DNA of 64,000 bases from Notolepis coatsorum (taxonomy: Eukaryota > Chordata > Actinopteri > Aulopiformes > Paralepididae): contig OZ020592.1 of assembly GCA_963971535.1 (NCBI GenBank), positions 129,378,386 through 129,442,385 of the forward strand, read 5' to 3'. The translations under genes and the position numbers were made by a program. The notes under the pieces are model-generated. The model made no database searches. It worked only from the letters and a program-made list of their open reading frames with translations, and was not told the DNA's origin. How positions within the stretch are numbered: position 1 is the stretch's first letter; each line of letters begins with the position of its first letter. Shown here in pieces: positions 46,819 to 57,762 of this stretch.

Positions 46819-47394
46819 CCCACAAAAGTAGACCAATCAGAGCTGATGATTTCACGGATGTCACATGCTGACTCAGCTAGCCCATTCAGCAGAGCTAGCC
46901 ATCAAGCCATGACAAGAATTAATTATATTTATGGGAATAAATGTGTCAGGATTGGGGGGGGGGGGGGGGGGGTGTAGGACACACACGCATACACACACAC
47001 AAAAGCAAAAGGAAGGAATCTTAATCACTGGTATCGCAGAACGATGAACGTTTTATGTTAAAACAATGAGTTATCACGTTATAACGTGATACTGATCTTT
47101 TTTTCTGTTTCTGGTGTGGCAGCAATACGCTTCCGTAATAGAAAACACAAAACACAAGGATAAAATAAATGGGGAAATACCCCAAATTAACCACTACTGC
47201 CTAGCAATTGAAAACAAACATGAAATCAAAAGCACTACAGAAAGAGAAAACCCTTGAAACATGTACTTGGGACACGTCTCTACTACTGAGGGCAAAAACT
47301 AAATGAACAAGCATCTGAACACAGGAAACCAAGCCTAAAGGCACTGCACACATGACACCAATCAGGTGGCAATCAAGCCCACACACCTGCACAG

Positions 47395-47960
47395 TAAAAT
47401 TTGCAGTGTCAAATTAACACTTAAAGAGTCGAATTTAACAATATTCCAGAGTGTATATGACTCCAACTACGAATAGTGTTAAATCGACTCTTGCTCCTGT
47501 GTTAAAATGTTAGAGTTAAATTAACTCTAAATAGAGTACAAATGTAACACTCGCTTACACTGTATGGTGTTATTTAAACTTAACACTATAGGTTTAATAA
47601 CACTTGAGAGTGTAATTATTATTCTCAGAAGTGTTGATAATTTACTCTTATGTGATAACAAATTAACTCTGATTGAGTTGAATTCCAATGCTCATTAACA
47701 CTGCATTGCGTTATTAAAAGTTAACACTGAGGTCAAATAACTCTGCTGAAGTGTTGACATTACACAGTACTGTGTTGATAATTTACTCACTTGCAGTGAA
47801 AAAACAGCTCTGAAAATAACACCCATTAACACTGCACAGTGTCAATGAAACCGGACACTATATTGGTGAAAATAAACCTCACTGGTATTAATTTTACACT
47901 TAATTTACTCTTGTATAGTGTGAAATTGCATTTACATACAATATACATTAAAAATCACAA
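47395..47960. repeat. AGTGTTAA-type hairpin array, right arm
   Basis: The complement of 25245-25815, with very few differences. Confidence 0.75.
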
Positions 47961-49866
47961 GTTACCACAAAATCGTTCGATAATTAATTTGAATATCAAA
48001 TGGTTTGAAGTAACACAGCTGATTTATATCCAAGACCTTTACAACTCCGTCTGGATGCAGTCTGACCTTAAAGGCATGGTAATGGTCATCAAAACACATG
48101 GTTTCCATCAGTTTTCCACAGAGCAATACACTGTCATCTTTCACAGCAATAGTCTTGATCTTACAAAACACAGGCATCTCAACTGCTACCTCAGTACAGA
48201 TAATCAAGTCACAGCGGTACTCTGTACCATGATGTTTTATCCACTTGGCAGAAAAAACACTGGTTACATCTCCAAATAAGGAAGCAATCTCTGGACCTTC
48301 TTTGAGCTCAACAAGTGCCACCATCTTTCCTGGACCTATGGTTAATCTTTCTTTGGTAAAGGACTCCCGATACATTGCCATACAACTTTGGTGCTTTTGG
48401 GCTAATGTCTTTGTAATGTTTTTAAAGCTTTTTAATTGTCTCTTAAAGAAGTTATGTTTAGCTTCATAACGCATGCACCACATGTGCAGAATTGGGCCAA
48501 TGTTCCTTATATTACGAGGGTAATGTATCATGAAGTGATGCTTTGGCAATAGGTTGCTTCTAGGAAATAACTGCTTGAAGAGCCGATGATGATCAGTGAT
48601 TACATGTTTGAGATAAATGGTCATGCCATATGACAGGACTGGTGGAAATACAATGTTAACAATCTGTAGAAGCAAAAGCAGAAGATGCCAGTACTTATCA
48701 TCAGTCTGTATTAAATCACCAAATAGCAGAGGCATATTGCGCAACAAGCACCAAGACTGTGTGGCATTCAACCCCAAATCCTTACTTTCATCCAACAACT
48801 TGACTCTTGGCGGACGGTTTCGCTGCTTTGATTTGATTTGATTTTATTAGGGATCCCCATTAGCTGGTGCGATAGCAACCAGCTAGTCTTCCTGGGGTCC
48901 ACACACAAAAAAACACAAAAACAATCACTATTGCAAAAAACTAAATTATTAAAAATCATGATGATGCTGATTGTAACCATAGTCAAAAGCATGTATTCTG
49001 CCAGCCAGTTGTTCAGCATTTAGAAGTTTCTCCTGAAGAATGTACTTGAGAATAAGTTTCACCTCAAACTGAGCAACCCCCTCTAAAATATCATGCATGA
49101 TATCTACAGAGAAGTTGGTGGCTGTGTTGAAATACTCAAGTGAATTCAACAGACAACTGCGTTTCACGCCATATATATGAGGTAGCGTAGGATCTGTCTG
49201 TATAGTTTGACAGTGTTGTGCGTGCATCTCAACAGTTCTTAGTACAACAGCCGGATCATCTTCACAGAATACAGTCTGAAAACGAGCTTTTTCAAGAAGA
49301 CAGAAACGACAGCAATACCGAGCCCCAAATGACTCCACAAACCCAAACAGACCATGCAAGCCAAGGTTATCCCCAGTGTCCTGAACTATGGTACCACGAA
49401 TCACGTGTCTAAACATGGGAATTTTAAGTCCCTCTGTCTCCAGTACTTTCAGATCATTGACAAGTGGCTCAAGTATCAAATTGAAATCATAACGCTTAAT
49501 GTCCTGTGCATGGAAAAGAGCACACAAATGAATATTAATCAAAGAGGAATTATAGATTGGGGGGAAATTTCTTTTTTTTAGATTTATCTTTTTTTTATTG
49601 GAAGAATTAGTACATATTTATACATTTCAGTTATCAAAATTATACAACTTCCATTTCCTTCCTCATTCCTATCCCCTAATCCCACCCATCCCACCCAGTG
49701 AGGGCGACGACAAACATACATGAAAAAGAAAAAAAAGAAAAAAAGAGATATAAATAAAAAATAGACATTTAAATAATTAAACAAAAGTACAGATGTGGCA
49801 GACAAAGCTACGCAAAAGAAAAATGAAGTCAAATTAAAATAAAACAAAGATAAAACAGAGATATTT

Positions 49867-52800
49867 TTATATATACATACCGTAATAATAATATATAATA
49901 TAAGTGTTACTCTCCATTTTAGTAGCGTAATTTCCAGATGGTAAAACAAATAAAATGGAGAGTAAATTTAACACCCTTAGCAGACCACCACAATGCCATC
50001 TCCCTAGCCATGCGTGGGCTAGCAGTGTCATGAAGGTAGATAGGGGGTGGAGGGGGGTCATGGGGTCCCAAGATTGGATGGAGTCATATGGGTTTTGAAA
50101 TGGGATAGGAAGGGCTGCCATGTTTTGTGGAAGATATCCGCGTGGCCTTGTGTAGTAAATCTGATTTTCAGACATGACATCCCTCATCCAGTGTAAGTGT
50201 GAAGGGGGAGTGGCTGCCTTCCAGTTGAATAGGATGAGACGTCTGGCAATGAGTGAGGCAAAGGCCATGGCATTGGATTGCCCAATAGATATTGTAGCGT
50301 TTTCCGGTGTCAAGCCAAATAGTGCAATAAGAGGGCATGGGTCAATGTTCATAAAAAATATGTCTGAATAAGATTTAAAAATGGAAGTCCAGAAAGGGGC
50401 CAGTACTGGACAATGCCAGAACATATGGATAAGTGAGCCAGGGGCTTGGTGACACCGGTCGCATGTGGGATCCATGCCAGGATTTATCTTCGCCAGTCTA
50501 GTCTTTGACCAATATAGACGGTGGAGGAGCTTGAACTGTATCAGTGAATGGCGGGCACATATTGAAGAAGAGTGTATTCGGGCAAGAGCGTTTTCCCATT
50601 CTTTGTCTGTAAATTGATGATTTAGATCAGACTCCCAGTTTTGTCTTATAGCCAATACTGAGGAGGGTAGGGATAGGGATATGATGTTATATAGTTTAGA
50701 TATTGAGCCTTTGATTACAACCTTCACCTCCAAGATGCGATCGATCAAAGTTTTTGGGGGTGTATGGGGGAACTGGTCAAATTTGCTCTTAACAAAATCA
50801 CGTATCTGTAGATATCTGAAAAAATTTGTTTTTGGTAAGTTAAACTTTAGGGACAGTTGTGTGAAAGACATGAAAGAACTGTCTTGGTACAAATCATAAA
50901 TGTTCAGAATGCCCTTCTTAAACCAGTTGCTGAAGGTTTCATCCACCATAGAGGGAGGGAAAAGGAAGTTTTTGTGGACAGGTGACGACTGTGACATGGC
51001 GTGGAGACCAAAGTGTTTTCTAAACTGGGACCAGATCCGGAGGGAGTGTTGTACTAAGAGGTTGTTGGTATACTGGGCGGTTGTGACTGGGAGCGAGGAG
51101 CAGACTAAGGATTGCAAAGATGTTCTAGAACAAGATGCCCTTTCCATGTCCACCCATGCCGGTACCCACTGACAGAGTCCGTAGTGGGAGTGACTCCAGT
51201 AGAGAATGCTGTGAATATTTGCAGCCCAATAGTAGACCAAGAAATTGGGTAGTGCGAAGCCTCCCTGTGATTTAGGCTTCTGGAGGGCCATTTTATTTAT
51301 TCGGACTGGGCGTTTGTTCCAAATAAAATCTGATATTGCCTTGTCGAGGGCTTTAAAAAATGACTTTGGAATAAAGGTTGGAATATTTTGAAATAAGTAC
51401 AGAAATTTCGGTAATGTGTTCATTTTCACAGTGTTCACTCTGCCAACAAGTGATAAAGGAAGTGATGACCATCTGATAAAATCCTGCTTGGTGCGCTCCA
51501 GTAGAGGGGTGAAGTTGGACGCTATGAGATTAGAATGTTTATGTGTTATCGTTATGCCAAGGTAACGGAAGCTGCTTGGGGAAAGCTTGAAGGGGAACCT
51601 AGAGGGGAGGATATTTCTAGCTAAGGAATTTATGGGGAAGAGTTCACTCTTGTTTAAGTTTAATTTATAGCCAGAAAAAACACCAAACTCGTGTAGTATG
51701 TGAAGGACACGTGGAAGTGTGGCCGCTGGATCCGCGATATACAACAGGACATCGTCCGCATATAGCGAGATTCTTTGTTCCTGTCCATTTCTGATGATGC
51801 CTTGGACATGGCGGTCCTTGCGAAAGGAAATAGCTAGTGGCTCGATCGCTAGTGCAAATAGTAGCGGAGAGAGAGGGCAACCCTGTCTTGTACCGCGTTG
51901 TAGGGGGAAATATTCCGAAGTCACATCATTTGTTCGAACTGATGCCACTGGAGAGGAGTATAAAAGTTTGACCCAGGACACAAATTTCTCGCCGAAACCG
52001 AATTTCTGCAGAGTATAGAATAAATAGTCCCATTCAACCCGGTCAAAGGCCTTCTCTGCGTCTAGCGCAACAACGACCTCTGCAACGGGAGACTTGGTGG
52101 ATGAGTAAATTATATTCATAAGGCGCCGCAGGTTGAAAAAAGCCATTCTATCCTTCACAAAGCCAGACTGGTCTGGATGGATAATACTTGGTATAACGGA
52201 TTCCAGTCGTCGAGCGAGTACCTTTGCCAAGATCTTTGCTTCATTGTTAAGGAGAGAAATAGGACGATATGAGCCACAGTCTTTCGGGTCCTTATCTTTT
52301 TTTAAAAGCAGGGATATTGAGGCTTGATAGAGAGTCGGAGGAAGCGAGCAGGATTGAAAAGATTCCTCAAACATTGAAGCCATAATGGGACATAACTGGG
52401 TGGAATATTTTTTTTAAAATTCCACTGGGAACCCGTCTGGGCCTGGGCTTTTCCCACTCTGCATCATAGTTAAAGCCTGTTGGATTTCATCAGCGCTAAT
52501 GGGCTCTTCCAAAAGAGTCATTGAATCATTGTCTATGACTGGTATATCCAAATTTGCGAAGAAACTATTCATGAGAGAGGGGTCTTTGGGGGAATCAGAG
52601 GTATATAGTGAAGAATAAAATGTTTTGAATTGACTATTTATTTCCAATGGGTCCGTATAGATCTCTCCAGTGGCAGAGTTAATTTGCGTGATCAAGTTCT
52701 GAGCGGTGCGGTGTTTTAGCTGTAGTGACAGCACTTTACTAGGTTTATCACCGAATTCAAAAAAGGACTGCCGTGATTTGAGTAGAAGCTGCTCAGCATG

Positions 52801-53883
52801 ACTGGTGGAAAGGAGGTTAAATTCCGTCTGTAGGGTCACTCTTTCATTATAAAGTGCAGGTGTCGGAGAGACTGCGTATGAATAATCCAATTTAATAATT
52901 TGGTCTGAAAGTTCAGTGCGTCTGCTGTTGTGCAGTTTATTACGTCGAGCACAATTAGAAATAATTTCTCCACGGAGAAAAGCTTTAAGAGCTTCCCAAA
53001 TGATGGACATAGGCATGCCAGGGGTAGAATTTACCTCAATAAAAAATTTGATCTTAGTGGACAGGAACGATGAAAATGAGTCCTCAGATAGCAATAGTGG
53101 ATTAAGTTTCCACGGCCTGAATGATGGACATTTGTCCGGGAAGGCTAGCTCTAAGATTATTGCTGCATGGTCTGAAATAACAATGCTATCGTAAGAGCAG
53201 GAACGCACTTGAGATAGAAATGTGTTGTCAATAAACAAATAATCAATTCGAGAATATGTATGATGAACTGGTGAAAAGAAAGAGTACTGTTTGGCGGTGG
53301 GATGAAGGAAGCGCCAGACATCTGAAATACCGTATTGCTTCAGGAAGGACACTATGGCTCTAGCAGTCTGAGATTGTGGAGCTGGATTAGATGATGATCG
53401 ATCTAAGGCTGGGTTAAGAGCACAATTAAAGTCACCTCCCATAATCAGTTGGTTAGAGTTCAGGTCGGGGAGTGAAGAGATAAGTTTATTGATGAAATGC
53501 GTGTCACCAAAATTTGGAGCATATACGTTGACTAGGACTACCTTTGTGGAATAGAGAGTTCCTGAAACTATAATGAATCTGCCATTAGGGTCAGAGATCA
53601 CATCAGATGGAGTAAATGGTGTGTTTTTGTTGATCAGAATGGCTGTTCCTCTGGCTTTGCTCTGAACACCAGAGTGGAACACTTGACCTACCCAAGCTCT
53701 GTGTATTCGACGGTGATCTACTCGCCGAAGGTGAGTTTCTTGCAGAAAAGCGATGCCAACCCCAAGCTGCTGTAAGTGAGTAAGGATCCTAGTACGTTTC
53801 AAGGGGTTATTTACACCCTTCACATTCCAACTAATTATGTTAGTATTGCCCCCTGACCCCCTATTAGGATTAAACACTGGCAT
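49867..53883 (-). pseudogene. LINE ORF2 (endonuclease and reverse transcriptase), one frameshift
   Basis: The first frame (53883-52414, 489 codons) holds the endonuclease: IISWNVKGVNNPLKRTRIL, IAFLQETHLRRVDHRRI, GGDFNCALNPALDRSSS, RIDYLFID and VISDHAAIILELAFPDK, and then SGKSPGPDGFPVEF. The second frame (52383-49867, 838 codons) holds the reverse transcriptase: YRPISLLNNEAKILAKVLA, VALDAEKAFDRVEWDYLF, GTRQGCPLSPLLFALAIEPL and SLYADDVLLYIADP (catalytic YADD). A C-terminal CDRCHQAPGSLIHMFWHC knuckle follows. The two are separated by a shift at an A-run (T8 on plus, about 52407-52414). YADD and the EN style place it in the L1/Tx1 group. Confidence 0.88.
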
Positions 53884-54511
53884 AAGAAAGTGAAAAAATA
53901 TTCATGACATTTGAGATGGCAAAGTGGTGGTCCAGGGTGCTTATAATTAAAGATGAAAAAAAGTCATAAGAATAGAAACAAAAAACAATAAACAAAAATA
54001 GACAAAGATATTCACTGTTAATATTAGCAATGAAAAACAAACAAACATAAAACGCCCTCTCACGTCCCCGTGGGGCGTGACTACTCACAGCCATAGTAAC
54101 ACTGACTGTGCCTAGCTTTACAGCTAACCGTGTGCACCCTGTGCTCTAACCGAGCACCCTGTGAGAACTGTAATTCTTAATTACACATGGCAAGAACCAA
54201 AAAAGAAAAGAAAAAAAAGGGAAGAAAGAAAAAATAATGAATAAATAAATAATTGCTCGACACGTGGCCATATATAATTATGTAACTAGTTTGGTTGGAT
54301 AAGGCAGGTTTCTAACAATGTATACACCTAAACCCCTGTTTGGAATCTCATTGTAGTCCACCCCCTCAAGAGACAGGTACTGCCTATTTAGACCAGTAGA
54401 ATGTAAGATATCTCTCTTTGGTTAGAGTTCTACACCAAATGTTTGGGCCATGGGGTATGTTGTTTTATAAAGGTGCATAGTGGCACCAAACGTGCCTTTT
54501 CCATATAACTA
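53884..54511. other. Upstream part of the L1-like LINE, non-coding
   Basis: A-rich and T-rich sequence with a GTCCCCGTGGGGCGTGACTA palindrome near 54065. It has no reading frame of note and no ORF1 motif. It probably represents leader or inter-ORF sequence of the LINE. Confidence 0.45.
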
Positions 54512-54518
54512 ACACACA

Positions 54519-54550
<32 letters not shown>

Positions 54551-54593
54551 GGGGTGTAAAGTATACACCACCTAATTTATGTATACCCTTTTT

Positions 54594-54940
54594 GGGGCGG
54601 CGTGGCTCAGGGGTAGAGCGGGTCGTCCAATGATCGAAGGGTTGGTGGTTCGAATCCCGCTCAAGCCCATGTCCATCCCACTGCCGTTGTGTCCTTGGGC
54701 AAGACACTTAACCTACTTGCCTCGTATGAATGTGTATGCATGTGAATGAATGTTGGTGGTGGTCGGAGGGGCCGTAGGCGTTGATTATTCGCCACGCTTC
54801 CGTGAGTCTGCCTCAGGGCAGCTCTGGCTGCAATTGTAGCTTACCACCACCGGTATGACTGTGTATGAACGAATAATGGACTCTGTGAAGCGCTCTGGGT
54901 CTCATGAAGAGCGCTATATAAATCCAAGTCATTATTATTA
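54594..54940 (+). mobile_element. tRNA-derived SINE with L2-like tail
   Basis: The plus strand has GGGGCGGCGTGGCTCAGGGG then TAGAGCGGG (A-box) and GGTGGTTCGAATCCCGC (B-box). A body follows with GTCCTTGGGCAAGACACTTA, and the end is GAGCGCTATATAAATCCAAG then (ATT)n. The 3' end resembles that of L2-type LINEs used for retrotransposition. It is flanked by TTTTT, duplicated from the single TTTTT present in the uninterrupted left arm near 23595-23599. It interrupts the transposase-like gene. Confidence 0.88.
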
Positions 54941-55870
54941 TTTTTAGAGCCCAATGGATTTGCAGTTTCAAAGTCATCATAAAAAAGTTGAATTTGAAAG
55001 GAATCTTTTTCTACTGAAAACAGGGGACTTTCTTTCAAATAGGTGGCATCTCTCAAGTCTGCATACACACCTTCCTTAGTCATGTGCCTGGGCTTTAACA
55101 TGTCTGCAAGTTCTGGGTTTTGAAAAATGCTCTTCAGCGTTTCCAAAATGGGAACATATGCAAACTTATCAGTTACAATGACCTGGTCATATGTCCCAGT
55201 AGTTTTGTTTCTTCTGCTGTCAAATCTTGTGCCAAGCACCTTTTCAACGGGTTCAACTTTTCCCCATTTCTCTTTGAAGTGTTTGTTTATTTTTGCCTCA
55301 GAATTTAAGTGTGTGAATGGGTTTTCCAACTTTTGGAATGACTGTTCTATGCTGTTCTTATTTTCTGTGTCCTGTGGAGATAAGCACTGTAGAGCTGCAT
55401 CTTTAGCGTGACTATGAATCTCAGAAATCACTTCTTCCATGGTTGAGACAAAACGTTTTACAGTAGACTGACTGGTTCCAGCAGCCTTGAGTTGTGCAAC
55501 AGCAGTTGCACACATATCGAGAGTGCTCCTATTAGAGTTTCTGAACAGTCCACATGTGGCCGTCGCATCGACATCAGATGTTGTGGCGGTCTCATCTACA
55601 TTAGCGATCACCGCCTCTCCTACACTGTTTACATTAACATCAGTGTCAACCTCTTGGTCAATATACTCAGTGTGTTTGTTGTCTAAATGTTTCCTAAAAC
55701 CTGAAAACGTACCAAACCTATAGCCACATCCAGTCTGAGCACATTTAAGGCGAAGCTTTTTTCCTTGAACGTAACCGTGAACTATTCGCAAATGCCTAAC
55801 AAGCCTATTTGTACAACCTAACTCCTTCCGACAATCAAAACACTTCATGGCGGAGGAGAAGCCTCATGCA

Positions 55871-56100
55871 CTAATGAAGCAACCTCGCCCTAACTTCAGC
55901 AACATGAGGACTCTCCTTGACTTTCCCAACATCAATACTGTACACAGTGGTCTAGAGGAACGTGTACATGTTGCGCAGCATGGTGTTGTATGCTGTGCCA
56001 AACACATAATGTGCCTTAAAGAGTTCATCTAAAGCACCAAGAGAAGAGATTGACTTGCAAGGTATGGCCTTCTTGTCAAGAATGATGTAGAACCGGTGGA
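55871..56100 (-). pseudogene. Companion ORF remnant upstream of the transposase-like gene
   Basis: The minus strand reads RFYIILDKKAIPCKSISSLG, then ALDELFKAHYVFGTAYNTML and RNMYTFL. An in-frame TAG at 55952-55954 is followed by TTVYSIDVGKVKESPHVAEV and RARLLH, with a stop at 55871-55873. I recall proteins of this kind (GAFDELFKAHFVFGTSY-like) as uncharacterised neighbours of the same zinc-finger transposase-like family in fish. It ends 22 bp before the start codon at 55848, on the same strand, suggesting a two-ORF unit. Its upstream part is replaced by a (TG)n tract. Confidence 0.55.
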
Positions 56101-56131
56101 TCGCGTGTGTGAGTGTGTGTGTGTGTGTGAG

Positions 56132-56164
<33 letters not shown>

Positions 56165-56440
56165 GTGTGTGTGTGCACACAACCGATTCCGTGTGTGTAT
56201 GGATATATATATGTTTGTGTCTAGTCTACTACACAGTTGTCAGAAATCAGGGTCTTGAGATGTCTCCAACATGTCTGTCACAGTATTGTACGTCGGAGAC
56301 ATCTTCCAACATGTATCTGACGAATGCAAAAGCATTCAGTCTCATTTAATTTAATTCCAAACCGTTATTTAAACTCAAAAGGCAACAGAGGTTTCCCTCA
56401 TTTACAGTCATGTCGAGTATTTGATTTGATTTGATTTGAG
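56101..56440. other. TG/GCGTG repeats and unassigned sequence
   Basis: A TG tract at 56105-56175 with GTGCGTGCGTGCGTGCGCG, then AT-rich sequence with two ACATGTCTG/CGGAGACATC-type motifs and a TTGATTTGATTTGATTTGAG stretch at 56419-56438. No gene was recognised. Confidence 0.5.
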
Positions 56441-57000
56441 TGATTGATTTATCCCAAACATTAGGTAGCTTACCAATAAGGGCCTTAAAGGAAAACTCCA
56501 AAATGTTGGGAAATGTCCAGAGAGAGACAAGAAGAGACAAGCTTAGCACAATGAATGGAAGTGGACATGACCGGGTAGCCTAGCCATTGTTCAACTAACA
56601 CCTCTCCCGAAGGCTACCCGGTCATGTCCGCTTCCATTCATTGTGCTAAGCTAGGCTAACGTGCAGCCAGATAGCTTTCTACTGAACATACAGAGAGGAA
56701 ACTGGTATCTATCTTATTGTCTCTCTCTGGAGAAGACGGTAAGCAAATTTCCCAAAATGTTGGAGTTGTCCTTTACAAATGAACAAATTCCAGTGTTTGT
56801 TGCACCTCTCCATCAGTGGGGACCAACCAACCTTCTCATATAAAGGACACAGCGATGAGCATGGTCTGTCATCATTAGTGATGAATCTGAGAGCAGAGTG
56901 ATATACAGAGTCCAGGGATGTAAGGGTTGAGGCCGCAGCACGCCTACAAATGACGTCACCATAGTCCAGGAATGATAACTCTCCACACACAAGTACACAT
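56441..57000 (-). pseudogene. LINE ORF2 C-terminal relic, split by a MITE
   Basis: The minus strand from 57000 reads LSFLDYGDVICRRAAASTL, then LDSVYHSALRFITNDDRPCS and LYEKVGWSPLMERCNKHWNL. After the MITE it continues as KALIGKLPNVWD. This block lies downstream of the reverse transcriptase in several fish LINEs (CR1/Rex-like). It is 5'-truncated at a (CA)n tract at 57005-57038. Confidence 0.6.
56488..56772. mobile_element. Palindromic PIF/Harbinger-like MITE with TTA duplication
   Basis: The ends AAGGAAAACTCCAAAATGTT and AACATTTTGGAGTTGTCCT-type complement, plus an inner inverted repeat (ATGAATGGAAGTGGACATGA and TCATGTCCGCTTCCATTCAT), give a nearly full-length palindrome. TTA flanks it at 56485-56487 and 56773-56775. 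Removing it restores the LINE frame around KALIGKLP. Confidence 0.78.
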
Positions 57001-57001
57001 G

Positions 57002-57038
<37 letters not shown>

Positions 57039-57065
57039 CACACATGCTGCAATCACTTTAAACAA

Positions 57066-57449
57066 AATGGAAAGGTCACTTTAACGGAATGAGGAATATC
57101 AAGGTCAGGAAATAACCGATGTGGTTCTTGTATAGTATAGTTTAGATATAGTAAGTATAGCATAATGACAGAGTTAAAACTGTATATTGTATAGTAGTGT
57201 ACATAGGACCCAGTGCCTTCTCAGGAATTTAGCATGTCTATTTTTAGCATGCACATCTTATATCTTCTTATTACCATTTTTAATTTTTTTTTTATTATTT
57301 TATTATTAGTATTATTGCACAATCGATGCATGCATTTCACTGTATGCCCTGGTATGTAGACAAATAAACCTCTTGAATCTTGAACCATGAATAATAAAAC
57401 TCTCTCTCTCCCCACCTCTCCTCCCCCGCCTCTCCTCTTCCACCGCCAG
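57066..57449 (+). other. Intron 5' of exon C
   Basis: AT-rich intron with a retroelement-like end (TGAATAAACCTCTTGAATCTTGAAC-like motif, about 57361-57385). It is followed by a pyrimidine-rich run (CTCTCTCTCCCCACCTCTCC) and the CCACCGCCAG acceptor of exon C. The strong pyrimidine tract supports an active splice site. Confidence 0.7.
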
Positions 57450-57762
57450 CGGGCCGACGTGGGCCTGTCCGCCCTCACCATCACCCCCGAGAGGGAGAGC
57501 GCGGTGGACTTCACCACGCGCTACATGGACTACTCCGTGGGCGTGCTCCTGCGCAAGGCTGAGCGCACCGTGGACATGTTCGCCTGCCTGGCGCCCTTCG
57601 ACCTGTCGCTGTGGGCGTGCATCGCAGGCACGGTGCTGCTGGTGGGGATCCTGGTCTACCTGCTGAACTGGCTCAACCCGCCCAGGCTGCCCATGGGACC
57701 GGTGTCCTCCACCACGCTCTACAACTCCATGTGGTTCGTCTACGGCTCCTTCGTGCAGCAAG
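57450..57762 (+). CDS. grid2: Glutamate receptor delta exon C (grid2-like)
   Basis: An exon of 313 bp (phase 0 in, phase 1 out), with acceptor CCGCCAG|CGG and donor CAAG|GTGAGG. The peptide starts [20 protein letters not shown], contains [20 protein letters not shown], the first transmembrane helix [20 protein letters not shown], and ends with [17 protein letters not shown], the re-entrant pore helix. ALTITPERE is the agonist-contact region of S1 and is shared across ionotropic glutamate receptors; the remainder favours GRID2. The exon is GC-rich, about 65% by eye, unlike its surroundings. It continues exon B's ELVFK in frame. Confidence 0.94.

Larger units (their letters stand above)
49569..54551 (-). 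mobile_element. L1/Tx1-like LINE inserted in the transposase-like gene
   Basis: A minus-strand retrotransposon with its A-rich tail at 49569-49598 (seen as T-runs on plus) and a near-complete ORF2. The left arm lacks it and shows the empty site between about 23632 and 23637. The 5' side ends in a (CA)n stretch (54512-54550), so the 5' boundary and target duplication are blurred. ORF1 is not recognised in 53884-54510, so the element is 5'-truncated or its leader is degenerate. Confidence 0.85.
47962..55848 (-). pseudogene. Zinc-finger transposase-like gene, right-arm copy, interrupted
   Basis: The reading starts at 55848 with MKCFDCRKELGCTNRLVRHL. Two C2H2-type fingers are visible: CFDC...HLRIVH (residues about 3-24) and CAQTGCGYRF...HLDNKH (about 35-60). 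An acidic/serine-rich linker follows, then the transposase-like domain. It is broken by a SINE (54594-54940), an L1-like LINE (about 49569-54551) and the same short repeat as the left arm (about 48836-48960). Coding pieces are 55848-54941, 54593-54552, 49568-48962 and 48824-47962. Key motifs include NFSVDIMHDILEGVAQFEV and LLPKHHFMIHYPRNI. The N-terminal fingers are lost from the left-arm copy. Function is inferred as DNA transposase or derived from one; the superfamily is unresolved. Confidence 0.72.

Noticed and set aside
54594..54670. A tRNA gene, since A-box and B-box sequences are present
   Set aside because: The cloverleaf is not maintained and the sequence continues into a SINE body and tail flanked by a duplicated TTTTT. 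The same argument applies to 9320-9410.
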